Of a stretch of 64,000 bases of DNA, positions 46,748 through 55,885 are shown piece after piece (the first letter of the stretch is position 1; the number at the start of each line of letters is the position of its first letter). The stretch covers positions 1 through 64,000 of the forward strand of contig CAYVKM010000002.1 in assembly GCA_964452045.1 (NCBI GenBank). Reading direction: 5' to 3'. A program made the translations under genes and the position numbers. Source of the DNA: CAYVKM01 sp964452045 (lineage in GTDB: Bacteria > Calditrichota > Calditrichia > RBG-13-44-9). Under the pieces are notes generated by a model, which did no database searches, was not told the origin of the DNA, and was given only the letters and a program-made list of their open reading frames with translations.

Positions 46748-46878
46748 TTTTTTAATACTCCTGAAAGATTTCTAGTTTTTGAATTTTATAATTAACGAAC
46801 AAACGGGATTTCTGTTTCAATTAATAACTTGAGTAAGACAATTAATTTTATCTTTCAAGATATTAAAGATAAATATAA

Positions 46879-47559
46879 TTAGAGACTTTGAAAAATAGTA
46901 AGAAAAGTTTTGCCAACCGAATAGAACAGGCCAACCGAAAAATGAAATCCCATGACAAGATATTTTCCCAGTTGGCCGGAAGAAAGATGAATGGTGGAGA
47001 GGAGAACGATAAAGAAGAACATATTCCAGAAGATCATAAACGTGAAGGAAAATAAATAACCGGACTTTTGAATATCCGGTTGTTGATGATGAAATTCTCT
47101 GATCAGTGAGGTGAAATGGAACATATAGGTATAGCCTATTAAAAAATTCATACCTAATTCGAATCTGGCAGGAAATATGAATTTCAGGGCAAGTAAAATT
47201 ATTGCAGCAAGCGGTAAAATGTAGGGACCCAATGCAATAATAGTATTGCCGCCTTCGATGGTGATATGTCCCCCGGATTTACGGGAAGCCGATATGGTGT
47301 GAATTTTTTTAAAAAAAATTAAGGCAAAAACCGCATGAGTTAACTCATGTTCTAAAGTACTCCAGAATCCATTCCGGGATGAAAAAAAGAAATACCATAA
47401 TAAAAGGAATGTTATACTGCCTGCAAGAAAGCTATAAAAGTAATAGCCTGTGACAATGGCAGATTTAATGACCGGGATGAGAATTTGAGCGTATCCAAGA
47501 ATTAAGAACAAAAAAATAATAATGAACAGAATTTTTATAATGCTGGTGAGGATTTTCAT
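46879..47559 (-). CDS. membrane metallopeptidase-like protein (M50-type HExxH)
   Basis: A 226-residue polytopic protein with about six helices. The second half of the first region has LEHELTHAVFALIFF with the HExxH zinc motif at a membrane helix. It is followed by GGHITIEGGNTIIALGPYILPL, like the region after the active helix in M50-type proteases. A third zinc ligand such as the Asp of N-x-x-P-x-x-x-LDG is not obvious, so activity is uncertain. The gene lies alone between the pump operon and the LMW phosphatase gene. Confidence 0.6.
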   Translation of the reverse strand: MKILTSIIKILFIIIFLFLILGYAQILIPVIKSAIVTGYYFYSFLAGSITFLLLWYFFFSSRNGFWSTLEHELTHAVFALIFFKKIHTISASRKSGGHITIEGGNTIIALGPYILPLAAIILLALKFIFPARFELGMNFLIGYTYMFHFTSLIREFHHQQPDIQKSGYLFSFTFMIFWNMFFFIVLLSTIHLSSGQLGKYLVMGFHFSVGLFYSVGKTFLTIFQSL

Positions 47560-47609
47560 CGAATAAGTCCGGATAATCCAGGGTGATAGGTAATCAGGAA
47601 CATATTATT

Positions 47610-48107
47610 TCAGGTATCGTTAGTCGTCTGTTGAATCCCGGCTTTTCTTTTAATGATTGGATATATCCTCAGGATTTCGTGCTCAATTTCCCGGTAAATC
47701 CGTCGGTAAAAATTTAAATTCATGCCAATCGGATCATCAATTGCATTCTTCTTTGGGGCGGATTTTCGGCCAAAATCAGTCAAAGTAAAAATCTTCGCTT
47801 CGAGGTGAGGAAAAACATGAAGCAAATCGCTCTTATGTTGAGGCGTCATGCATAAAATGAGATCACCTGAATTGAGTATCTTTGGTGAGATACTCTGGGA
47901 TAGATGTGTGGAAATATCAAGTCCATGTTCCAGTACTACTTTTTGAGATAAATCTGAAGGTGAAAATCCATCACCACCCCAAACAGCAAAAGAATCTACC
48001 TCGATAAATTTTTCGAGATTCTCCTTTTTTATCAGATTCTTTAATATTGCTTCAGCCATAGGACTTCGGCAAACATTTGCCGTACATGCGAACAGAACTT
48101 TATACAT
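47610..48107 (-). CDS. low-molecular-weight protein tyrosine phosphatase family
   Basis: A 165-residue protein from the ATG at 48107 (an in-frame GTG is nine bases upstream). The P-loop CTANVCRSPMAEAIL has the C-x5-R-S signature, and IDDPIGMN carries the general-acid Asp as in LMW-PTPs. It may dephosphorylate a tyrosine kinase of the Wzc/BY type or arginine phosphate as in YwlE. The neighbour tsaC is next to ywlE in Bacillus as well, which slightly favours a YwlE-like role. Confidence 0.85.
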   Translation of the reverse strand: MYKVLFACTANVCRSPMAEAILKNLIKKENLEKFIEVDSFAVWGGDGFSPSDLSQKVVLEHGLDISTHLSQSISPKILNSGDLILCMTPQHKSDLLHVFPHLEAKIFTLTDFGRKSAPKKNAIDDPIGMNLNFYRRIYREIEHEILRIYPIIKRKAGIQQTTNDT

Positions 48108-48160
48108 CTTACTCACTTTATTGTATTTGATTTCGGAAGGTCTAAATGTATTAATAGATG

Positions 48161-48799
48161 TTACTTTTCTAAACAGTTTTTTATTTTTTCAAAGGCAACC
48201 GCTCCCTCACGGATCAGTTCGATATACGGTTCCTTATCACTTATCTTAATGATAGTGGAAGATATCTTATAAATTGTCTCACCGGCATCTAGAACCAAAG
48301 AGACCCGATCCAATATTTCCCGGCTAATTTCATTGATTGATGGTGGGGATTTTTCACCGCTTAGATTGGCACTGGTTGTAATTAACGGAGTCCCGGTCAA
48401 TGTAACCAGGGAAGTTGAAATTGAATGTTGCGGAAAGCGAAAACCGAGATGAGAGAATTGATTCCAAAAAGAAAACTCTAGTTTCCTTCTTCTCGGAACA
48501 AGGACGGTTACCGCATCTGGCAGTATTTGAGTCAGATACCTTTCCAGCCATTCATCATCATTTCCACTCAGCTCAAGGATAGTCGTGACATTGTCTACCA
48601 AAATGGAAAAAGGCTGAGTAGTTTTCCGTCCCTTTATTTCCATCACCTTTTGAATTACCCGATCACTGGAATAATTACCTGCTAATCCATAGACTGTTTC
48701 TGTAGGATGAATAATCACCTTATTCTTCTTGAGCCGATCGGCTGCGATCTGGAGTGATTGAATCTCCGGTTCAAAGGGATCTATCTTCAGAACTTGCAC
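48161..48799 (-). CDS. tsaC: L-threonylcarbamoyladenylate synthase
   Basis: A 212-residue Sua5/YciO/YrdC-domain enzyme that makes threonylcarbamoyl-AMP for t6A37 modification of tRNA. It has IIHPTETVYGLAGNYSSD, the KGR loop (MEIKGRKTTQPFSILV) and TTSANLSGE. The start is GTG, overlapping the end of the heptosyltransferase gene by 29 bases; no downstream start would leave the conserved N-terminus intact. It lacks the C-terminal Sua5 domain, so it is the short form. Confidence 0.9.
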   Translation of the reverse strand: MQVLKIDPFEPEIQSLQIAADRLKKNKVIIHPTETVYGLAGNYSSDRVIQKVMEIKGRKTTQPFSILVDNVTTILELSGNDDEWLERYLTQILPDAVTVLVPRRRKLEFSFWNQFSHLGFRFPQHSISTSLVTLTGTPLITTSANLSGEKSPPSINEISREILDRVSLVLDAGETIYKISSTIIKISDKEPYIELIREGAVAFEKIKNCLEK

Positions 48800-49817
48800 T
48801 TATCATATCCATAGCTTTTTGAAATACCATTTCAGGAGTTATTTCCAGCATACAACGAAAGTGCTTCTGGGGGCACGAATGTCTTCCATGGTCCGTGCAG
48901 GGCCGGCAATACAAATTCTCTATCTGAATAATGTGGTCATCATCCCCATAGGGATAAAACCCAAATTCCGGAATGGTTGATCCAAAAATGGTGAGGACTT
49001 TCGTCTTAATCGCAACTCCCAGATGGGTGGGTGCACTATCATTGCTGATGAGTAACTGCGATCTGCGGATAATTTCCGCGGTCTGTCGTAAAGAGAACAA
49101 ACCCATAGCGTTATAAAATAAAGGATTATTATGTTTATTTATTTCCGCATATAAATACTGATCCTGTTTTGATCCGATGAAAATGACACGATAACCTGAC
49201 TCTGATATTTTTTCCCCCAATTTCCGAAAATAATCTGAAGGCCATCTTTTAGTAAACCAAACCGATCCGGAAGCCATGGCAATAATTTTATGCTGATTGA
49301 GGATTTTTTGCTCTTCAAACCATTGGTCAACCTTAGATTGGTCCTGTTCAGTAATATTTATTTCCGGTAACTCCTTGTGACCAATATTGATATTCAATGG
49401 TTCAACCAGTCTCAAATTTCTTTCTATCTCATGAAATTTTGAAAGATACTCCACTCTATTGGTGTATAAAACCCAACCAACACTGGATTTGAAACCAATT
49501 CTTACAGAAATACCGGACAGGAATCCAAGTAAAGCCGTACGTAAGGAACGATGCGGGGTAATAACCATATCAAAGTTCGCTGATCTTATTTGCTTAATCA
49601 AACGCAGAAAAGCAATGAGCCCCTTTTCCTGGTTATGTTTATCATAAATCCAGAGTTTTGAAATATAGGGCAGCGTCTCAACGGTATTCTTTGATGCCGG
49701 AATAGTCAGAAAATGTATCTCTGCCTCAGGAAAATTCTGACTAATAACCCTGATCAATGGAATCGAGAGAATTACATCCCCAATAAATGCCGTTTGAATA
49801 ATCAATATCTTCTGCAA
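48771..49817 (-). CDS. waaF: glycosyltransferase family 9, heptosyltransferase
   Basis: A 348-residue GT9 enzyme of the lipopolysaccharide heptosyltransferase II kind. It begins QKILIIQTAFIGDVILSIPL, the family N-terminus, and contains the nucleotide-sugar domain signature SNDSAPTHLGVAIKTKVLTIFGST with the P-T-H active segment. A cysteine-rich end YCRPCTDHGRHSCPQKHFRC is common in GT9. The start codon is TTG, because it alone places the start at the conserved beginning. The gene symbol is by family; sugar and acceptor are inferred. Confidence 0.85.
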   Translation of the reverse strand: MQKILIIQTAFIGDVILSIPLIRVISQNFPEAEIHFLTIPASKNTVETLPYISKLWIYDKHNQEKGLIAFLRLIKQIRSANFDMVITPHRSLRTALLGFLSGISVRIGFKSSVGWVLYTNRVEYLSKFHEIERNLRLVEPLNINIGHKELPEINITEQDQSKVDQWFEEQKILNQHKIIAMASGSVWFTKRWPSDYFRKLGEKISESGYRVIFIGSKQDQYLYAEINKHNNPLFYNAMGLFSLRQTAEIIRRSQLLISNDSAPTHLGVAIKTKVLTIFGSTIPEFGFYPYGDDDHIIQIENLYCRPCTDHGRHSCPQKHFRCMLEITPEMVFQKAMDMISASSEDRSL

Positions 49818-49859
49818 GATTCATCCGTTCTCGTCAAATAACTATCAGAAAGGAGTTGG

Positions 49860-50243
49860 CTAATGTGCCCGTGAAAAATGTTCGTGGATAATCTTCCAGG
49901 TATTATTTTTCTTTTGGAAAACATGCGTGCCGCGGCCTGGAATCTCAACTCTTTTGTTTCCGCGCAACAGGGTTACCCGCCAGTAAAAACTGAGGATGGC
50001 AATTTCCTTGAGATCGGTGGCTACCGGATTCATGATCTCATAGGTAACATTATCCGCTTCGGCCAAATAATATTCAAATGTCTTTTTGAGTTCAGCCTGC
50101 CCCTGGAACCGATCGTGTTCGGTGGAGGAGAAACCGGAAATATTTTCAGAGAAATTACTGAGAAGCCTTTCCAGATCCTTCTGGTTAAATGCTTTTGCGC
50201 AAGCTTCTTCGATTGCAATCAATTCATTTAATAGATTCGGCAT
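49860..50243 (-). CDS. NTF2-like (SnoaL/DUF4440) protein
   Basis: A 127-residue single cone-shaped alpha+beta domain: N-terminal helices (NELIAIEEACAKAFNQKD), then a curved sheet ending in a GTHVFQKKNNTWKIIHEHFSRAH strand series, typical of the SnoaL-3/YybH-like group. The ATG at 50243 is preceded by GGAGG seven bases upstream; the longer frame to 50276 has no such site. Substrate or partner is unknown; such proteins are often stress-related binders. Confidence 0.75.
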   Translation of the reverse strand: MPNLLNELIAIEEACAKAFNQKDLERLLSNFSENISGFSSTEHDRFQGQAELKKTFEYYLAEADNVTYEIMNPVATDLKEIAILSFYWRVTLLRGNKRVEIPGRGTHVFQKKNNTWKIIHEHFSRAH

Positions 50244-50343
50244 GGCATTTCCTCCATAATATGTGAGAAATAACATTCTAATTTAACTTAACTCTAAATC
50301 AGTCAGAAAAAATTACTAATTTTTTTTGAGAAAACAAAATAAA

Positions 50344-50721
50344 TCAGGAAGGTCGGGTGAGATCAGAAACAATTTTAACCAGTTTCATAATATCAAACGG
50401 TTTTATCAGGTAGGCACTTACTCCCATCTTTTCAAGTTCGGCTTGCTGTGTGCTTTCTTCATACCCGGTGGTAATGATGACCGGGATTTCAGGTAACCTA
50501 TCCAGTATTTTTTTACAGACAACTTTTCCATGTTCATCCGGAAGAGAGAGATCGAGGATAATTGCATCAAGAGTATCTAGATTCTGAGTGAAGACCTGAT
50601 CCGCTTCTTCAGCATTAACCGCCTGTAAAATATTGAATCCATTCATATTTAATATTTTGTTCAGCAACCAAAGTAAATCGTGATCATCTTCGACAATTAA
50701 AATATTCTTTTTTTCTAACAT
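50344..50721 (-). CDS. stand-alone response regulator (receiver only)
   Basis: A 125-residue single receiver domain: acidic pocket E11-D12-D13, phospho-acceptor D57 in IILDLSLPDEHG, TGYEES with the conserved Thr, and the KPFD lysine. It has no output domain, so it acts by protein contact or as a phosphate relay. ATG at 50721 was chosen over an in-frame TTG at 50736. No kinase gene is adjacent. Confidence 0.87.
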   Translation of the reverse strand: MLEKKNILIVEDDHDLLWLLNKILNMNGFNILQAVNAEEADQVFTQNLDTLDAIILDLSLPDEHGKVVCKKILDRLPEIPVIITTGYEESTQQAELEKMGVSAYLIKPFDIMKLVKIVSDLTRPS

Positions 50722-50917
50722 ACAGAATTTTAACAAGATATATGAATAAAATAATGTAACGATATTTATGACTTAAATCTAATAAAAAATAGAGAAAAAT
50801 AAAAATTATTACCCTAAATCATAAATTTCAAAAATTTTGGTTCGATAATTTAAATGAGATCAATTGTTGTAACAGAATGTTGAACAGGTATAGATAATCT
50901 TTGTGGGAGGAATTCCC

Positions 50918-51112
50918 ATGGATCTACAGAAAATTCGAGAGGAGTACGATCAGAATTATCAAGAAATTATAGCCACAATTGATCGAATGGGAGGAGAGAC
51001 AAAAATCAAATATCATCGTAAACGGCGAACTCCCCTTTATCTCAAACTCAAAGAGCTGCAACGCCGGGAACACTATCTGGATCGATTAGAGTCCAAATTA
51101 CAAACTCACTAA
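50918..51112 (+). CDS. small basic helical protein, function unknown
   Basis: A 64-residue protein starting at the ATG at 50918, which has GGGAGG seven bases before it (the frame also opens with GTG at 50903). It is rich in Lys, Arg, Glu and Gln, with two predicted helices around KIKYHRKRRTPLYLKLK. No family is recognised. The strong ribosome-binding site argues that it is a real gene. It stands between a receiver gene (divergent) and the universal stress protein gene (convergent). Confidence 0.6.
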   Translation: MDLQKIREEYDQNYQEIIATIDRMGGETKIKYHRKRRTPLYLKLKELQRREHYLDRLESKLQTH

Positions 51113-51169
51113 TCGAAATCTCATATCTTTGGTAACGTTTCAGAGTTTCAAAATCTTTATACGTTAACA

Positions 51170-52009
51170 TCATCTTGCCATTAGGAGGGGACAGGTCGAT
51201 TTACGCATAGTCTGCACGGTTACACTTCCCAGAATGGCCTCGCGGATTCGAGAATGGCCGTATGAGCCCATAACAATCAGATTTGCTCCGGATTCTTTGG
51301 CCACTTCCACAATCTTATCCGAAGGCTCGCCCTCGACTATCTTTTCCTCAATTTGTGGAATATCATAGGGATCAAGATATTCTCTGGCTTCTTCCAAATA
51401 CCGTTTCCCCTCCTCTTTCGATTCATTTACATTCAGGCAAACCAAAGGAAGTTTCATTTCCGAAGCAAAGAAAGCGGCCAAATAAAGAGCTTTACTGGCA
51501 TTTTCGCTGCCATCATAAGGAACCAGGATTTTTTTGATTTCTGAATATTCTTTCGGCGCGATAAATATGGGTTTAATAGATAATCTGGTGGTTGCTTCAA
51601 GTGTTGCGCCAAGCATTTTATCGCTCCATTTGGCAAATTCTCCCCGTGCACCCATAATTACCAGATCTACCAGCCGGGCTTTGTCGCAAATTACATCCAC
51701 CGGATTGCCACTCTCTTTTTCCAAAGTATACTGAAGATTATTTTTTTGGAGAATTTTTTCGGTTTTATTCAGTACCTCCCTGGCCTTTTCCTCCAGAAGC
51801 TTTTGTGATTCTTCCTGGTATCCTGAGGTAGGAATAATTGGGGCAAAGCCTTCCACACCAATTGCCACTGCCCACTCAAAAATTCGGATGTCAATAACCG
51901 ATAAAACGCGAAGATGGGCATCAAATTTTTTTGTCAGAAAAATCCCATATTGCAATACCGGATCGGTAAATGCTGAACCATCCACAGCTAATAAAATGGA
52001 TTTTACCAT
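51170..52009 (-). CDS. tandem-domain universal stress protein
   Basis: A 279-residue protein made of two UspA domains (about 1-145 and 150-279). Each has the ATP-binding glycine motif: G-x2-G-x9-G-type in MGARGEFAKWSDKMLGAT and a perfect one in GSYGHSRIREAILGSV. Domain starts SILLAVDGS and KILVPYDGS each carry the nucleotide-binding Asp. A GAGGA site precedes the ATG. A cytoplasmic stress role is expected by family; there is no linked partner gene. Confidence 0.92.
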   Translation of the reverse strand: MVKSILLAVDGSAFTDPVLQYGIFLTKKFDAHLRVLSVIDIRIFEWAVAIGVEGFAPIIPTSGYQEESQKLLEEKAREVLNKTEKILQKNNLQYTLEKESGNPVDVICDKARLVDLVIMGARGEFAKWSDKMLGATLEATTRLSIKPIFIAPKEYSEIKKILVPYDGSENASKALYLAAFFASEMKLPLVCLNVNESKEEGKRYLEEAREYLDPYDIPQIEEKIVEGEPSDKIVEVAKESGANLIVMGSYGHSRIREAILGSVTVQTMRKSTCPLLMAR

Positions 52010-52109
52010 ATTTTCCTCTGATCAATTATGTGCAATAATATTATAAGTAACAAATTAATTTGACACAATAGCTGAATGCATTACCGCTTAAATTTAAACG
52101 ATTTTTTCG

Positions 52110-54311
52110 TTATTCAACAGCAATGATTTCGGAAGCTCTGGAAATAATCCTGCCAATAATCTTGGAATCCTGGACACTTTTCTCATTCAAAATTTGTAGA
52201 AGTTTTTCAGCTTTATTTTTAGCCACTGATATTAACAGTCCTCCCGAAGTCTGGGCATCATTTAACATCAACTGTCTGCTTTCTGAAATAACCGAAGCAT
52301 AAGATACATAACTTTTTGTGAATAGATAATTATCCCTTGTTCCACCGGGAATGATATTAGCTGCCGCAAAGGCATCCACCTGAGGTAAAAAGGGCACATT
52401 TTTATTATCAATAAGTGCCGAGGTGCCGGAACCATTCATCATTTCCAGAAGGTGGCCGATGAGGCCAAATCCAGTGATATCCGTACAAGCATGCACTTCA
52501 ATTTCGCTCATTGCTTCGGCCGCTTTCTTATTCAGCAAAGCCATAGTATCTATGAGAAGTTGAGATAAATCATCTTCCAGTAGTCCTTGCTTCAGGGCGG
52601 TTGAAAGGATCCCGGTTCCAAGCGGTTTGGTCAGAATCAGAACATCACCATTCCGGGCAGTATTGTTCTTCAGGATTTTTTGGTTGCTCACCAATCCAGT
52701 GACAGCCAGACCAAACTTGGGTTCGGTATCATCTACTGTATGGCCGCCAATAATCGAAATCCCCGCTTCTTCAGCTTTGGATTGCGCTCCTCTCAAAATA
52801 TCCTCCAGCACGGTGAGGGGTAACCGATTACTGGGAAAACCGACTATATTTAAAGCAAAAAGTGGTCTGCCACCCATGGCATAGATATCACTCAGGGAAT
52901 TTGCTGCAGCAATTGCCCCAAAATAAAACGGATCATCAACGATGGGAGTAAAGAAGTCGACTGTTTGGACAATCGCTTCCTTTTCGCTTATCTTGTAAAC
53001 AGCAGCATCATCTGAGGTCTCAATACCCACTAAAATGTTCTTGTCCTTCGGTACGGGCAATTTTTTAATCACCTCTTCAAGCAGCTGAGGACGAAGTTTA
53101 CATGCGCATCCGAGACCATGAGTATACTGGGTTAATTTTATTTCTTCTCCTTCCCTAGCGAGAAATATTTTCGGCTTTTCGCCACTCAACCGTTTCACTA
53201 CCGTGGAAATCTCGTCTGAAGCCCGATCAATCTCTTCCATCGTGGTAAATTTGCCGACTGATAAACGAATCGTTCCCATCGCATATTCTAGCGGAATCTT
53301 CATCGCTGTAAGAACATGGGACACATCTACCCGATCTGAGTGACATGCTGCTCCCGCGGATGCGGCAATCGAATTTAATTCCGAAAGAATGGTATTTGCT
53401 TCAATACTGGGGAAACTAATACTTAATGTGTTTGGCAATCTTTTTTCCGGATGACCATTTACTTTTGCATCTGCAAATTCATCCAAAAGTTTTTTTTCCA
53501 GACGGTCCCTGAGTTTTTTAAGATGGCGTTGGTCTTTATCAAGACTTTTTTGAATCAACTCACAGGCTTTACCCAGCCCGGCAATTTCGATGACATTCTC
53601 AGTACCGGCACGCCGGTTCATTTCGTGATTCGCCCCGTGGATGAGTTTTTCCAGCTTTACACCGGATTTTACAAAGAGTACCCCTACCCCCTTCGGTCCG
53701 TAAAGTTTATGTCCGGCGACGGATAGCAAATCGACTCCTAGTGCAGGCACGCTTACCGGGATTTTCCCAACCGACTGAGCACAATCCGAATGGAAAAGTA
53801 TGCCCTCTCGATGGGCAATTTCAGCCATTTCTCTGATCGGTTGGATTGTGCCAACTTCGTTGTTTGCATGCATTATCGAGATAAGTATGGTACCGGGTGT
53901 AATGGCGGATTCAACATCTTTAGGATCTACAATTCCGAATTCATCAACCGGCAAGTAGGTAACTTTATATCCCTCTGTTTCCAAATATTGGCAGACCTCA
54001 GTAACAGCCGGATGCTCAATCTGGCTGGTAATAATATGATTACCTTTTTCCCGGTAAGCCCGGGCTACTCCCTTTAAGGCATAATTGTTGGATTCCGAAC
54101 CGCCACTGGTAAAGATGATCTCATCGATGTTACATTGGAGTAAATTTGCTATTTGTTTTCGGGCATTTTCCACCGCCTTTTTCGCAGCCAAACCATAGGC
54201 GTGTATGCTAGAAGGATTTCCAAAATTTTTCAGAATAAAAGGAAGCATGGTTTCCGACACTGCCGGCTCAATCGGAGTTGTAGCGTTATAATCCAGGTAA
54301 ATTGGCTCCAT
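52110..54311 (-). CDS. fused cysteine desulfurase (NifS/IscS) and selenide,water dikinase (SelD)
   Basis: A 733-residue fusion. Residues 1-380 are a class V PLP-dependent cysteine desulfurase: AGHKLYGPKG with the PLP lysine K202 and the persulfide loop AGAACHSD with C323. Residues about 390-733 are SelD: THGLGCACKL with C402, C404 and K405 (matching the C17-x-C-K segment of E. coli), then VQTVDFFTPIVDDPFYFGAIAA, NSLSDIYAMGG and GGHTVDDTEPKFG. The active-site residue is encoded by a normal Cys codon. It could deliver selenium from cysteine or selenocysteine directly to selenophosphate synthesis. ATG at 54311 with AGGA upstream was chosen over TTG at 54329. Confidence 0.92.
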   Translation of the reverse strand: MEPIYLDYNATTPIEPAVSETMLPFILKNFGNPSSIHAYGLAAKKAVENARKQIANLLQCNIDEIIFTSGGSESNNYALKGVARAYREKGNHIITSQIEHPAVTEVCQYLETEGYKVTYLPVDEFGIVDPKDVESAITPGTILISIMHANNEVGTIQPIREMAEIAHREGILFHSDCAQSVGKIPVSVPALGVDLLSVAGHKLYGPKGVGVLFVKSGVKLEKLIHGANHEMNRRAGTENVIEIAGLGKACELIQKSLDKDQRHLKKLRDRLEKKLLDEFADAKVNGHPEKRLPNTLSISFPSIEANTILSELNSIAASAGAACHSDRVDVSHVLTAMKIPLEYAMGTIRLSVGKFTTMEEIDRASDEISTVVKRLSGEKPKIFLAREGEEIKLTQYTHGLGCACKLRPQLLEEVIKKLPVPKDKNILVGIETSDDAAVYKISEKEAIVQTVDFFTPIVDDPFYFGAIAAANSLSDIYAMGGRPLFALNIVGFPSNRLPLTVLEDILRGAQSKAEEAGISIIGGHTVDDTEPKFGLAVTGLVSNQKILKNNTARNGDVLILTKPLGTGILSTALKQGLLEDDLSQLLIDTMALLNKKAAEAMSEIEVHACTDITGFGLIGHLLEMMNGSGTSALIDNKNVPFLPQVDAFAAANIIPGGTRDNYLFTKSYVSYASVISESRQLMLNDAQTSGGLLISVAKNKAEKLLQILNEKSVQDSKIIGRIISRASEIIAVE

Positions 54312-54436
54312 TTCAAGCAATCCTGTCAATATTACAGATATAATATTAAAATATTAAATAGTTAAAAATCAGCCTAAATCTAATTATAACAAAAGAAATT
54401 CTGCTTCTGGTATTCCTTTAACTTGGGGAGAACTGG

Positions 54437-55627
54437 TTAAGATTCATTGTGACGGGATTTTCGGGATATGGAAAATCTCGGTTCTACTTTAATGATCACT
54501 TTTTTAATTTCCGGTACTTCTTGCATCAGAAATTGCTGACAATTTTCAATCAATTTTCCCTCCGATATATTTTTAATATTCAAATCGGATACGATATCAA
54601 ACATAACCCTTAAATTTTTCTCCCTGCCATAAATTCTAAGGTCATGAAAAGAATGGCATTCCCGGGTGGAATGGCAAAATTCCTTCAACTTTTTTTCAAT
54701 TTCAAGATAAGCAGGGGTCCTGGGCATTACCGGGTCATAATGAACCGTTACATAAGCATTCAATTCCTGCCGTAATGTTTTATCCACATTTTCGGCTATC
54801 TGATGAGCTTTAACGAATGATAAATTTTCCTCTATTTCAATATGAAGGGTAATAATTCGCATTTCCCCGTAATTATGTACAATAATATCATGAATGCCCT
54901 TTACCCCTGGGAATCGAAGGGTAATTTCTTCAATTTTATCCAGAATTTTCTCATCCGGCGAAACACCAAGCAAATTATCAATGGGTCCTTTTGCGATTCC
55001 ATAAGCGGAATACAGAATTATTAAGGTAATCACAATTCCTGCCGGGCCGTCTAAATTTGGAAAATTAAAATGCGAGAAGACAAAAGCGATCACCACAAAC
55101 AGGGATGAAATTGCATCCAGATGGTGATGCCAAGCATCGGCTTTCAGAGCAGGAGAATTTATTCTTTTTGCCAGTGACCGGGAATAGAATGCTAATCCTT
55201 CTTTTAATAGAACAGTAACCAGAATAATGCCAATAACCCACCAGGCGGCCAGAAATGGTTTGGGATGCAAAATTCTATCGATACTCGATTTTAATAGTTC
55301 AAATGAAGTGATCGCCAGAATGGTAGACATGATAATGGCTGAAATAAATTCAGCTCGCCCATGTCCGAAAGGATGTTCTTTATCGGAGGGTTTAGCCACC
55401 ACATAAAACGAAACAAGCACTATAATACTTGTTCCCATATCACTTAAAGTATGAAAGGCGTCGGCAATCAGGGATAAACTGCCGGTAATTAATCCCAATA
55501 CTCCTTTAATGATGAACAAGACAAAATTAAGCAGAATACTCGCCCAGGCGCCAAGTTTCCCATAACCTGTCCTGGTTGAGATATGAAACTTTCTCCTTAC
55601 AGACCCTGTGACTTGAGCTTTTTCCAA
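54437..55627 (-). CDS. cation diffusion facilitator (CDF) transporter
   Basis: A 396-residue exporter of divalent metals. It has six membrane helices in the first 220 residues. TM2 carries DAFHTLSD (H59, D63) and TM5 carries DAWHHHLDAISS, the two His/Asp metal sites. A cytoplasmic beta-alpha-beta domain follows with VHDIIVHNYG-type strand and a C-terminal extension of about 90 residues. The frame opens with TTG at 55627; a stop lies a few codons upstream and a GGTGA lies before it, so TTG is the probable start. Zn, Fe or Mn specificity cannot be read safely. Confidence 0.9.
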   Translation of the reverse strand: MEKAQVTGSVRRKFHISTRTGYGKLGAWASILLNFVLFIIKGVLGLITGSLSLIADAFHTLSDMGTSIIVLVSFYVVAKPSDKEHPFGHGRAEFISAIIMSTILAITSFELLKSSIDRILHPKPFLAAWWVIGIILVTVLLKEGLAFYSRSLAKRINSPALKADAWHHHLDAISSLFVVIAFVFSHFNFPNLDGPAGIVITLIILYSAYGIAKGPIDNLLGVSPDEKILDKIEEITLRFPGVKGIHDIIVHNYGEMRIITLHIEIEENLSFVKAHQIAENVDKTLRQELNAYVTVHYDPVMPRTPAYLEIEKKLKEFCHSTRECHSFHDLRIYGREKNLRVMFDIVSDLNIKNISEGKLIENCQQFLMQEVPEIKKVIIKVEPRFSISRKSRHNES

Positions 55628-55738
55628 AAGCGATTCACCAGCATTCTATAAATTCATTTCAGCTAATTTGGAGTAAAGCTGTATCAAACCAAATCAAAAA
55701 ATAATTTACATGAACCAATGATTGTTTGACATCAGACA

Positions 55739-55846
55739 TTAAGATTTGCTCTTCTTACTCCGGGTAGCGTTTCTTTCCGCTTTTTTGCGTTTAATATAAC
55801 GATTCCTTTTTTTTCTTTTTTCACGCGAATTATACTGTTTTCCCAT
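55739..55846 (-). CDS. 35-residue highly basic protein
   Basis: A short frame: ATG preceded by GAGGATTAC (a good ribosome-binding site) and a TAA stop. The product starts MGKQYNSREKRKKRNRYIKR and has about half Lys/Arg residues. It resembles, from memory, short basic proteins of unknown function annotated in related bacteria, but I could not check this. Nucleic-acid or ribosome binding is a guess from charge alone. It lies between the CDF gene and the NT5C-like gene on the same strand. Confidence 0.65.
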   Translation of the reverse strand: MGKQYNSREKRKKRNRYIKRKKAERNATRSKKSKS

Positions 55847-55885
55847 GTAATCCTCAGTTGTTTAATTATTTGACTGCTTCTTTAA

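Noticed and set aside
53100..53108. Possible selenocysteine codon in the SelD active site.
   Set aside because: The codons are TGC (C402), GCA and TGT (C404); there is no in-frame TGA.
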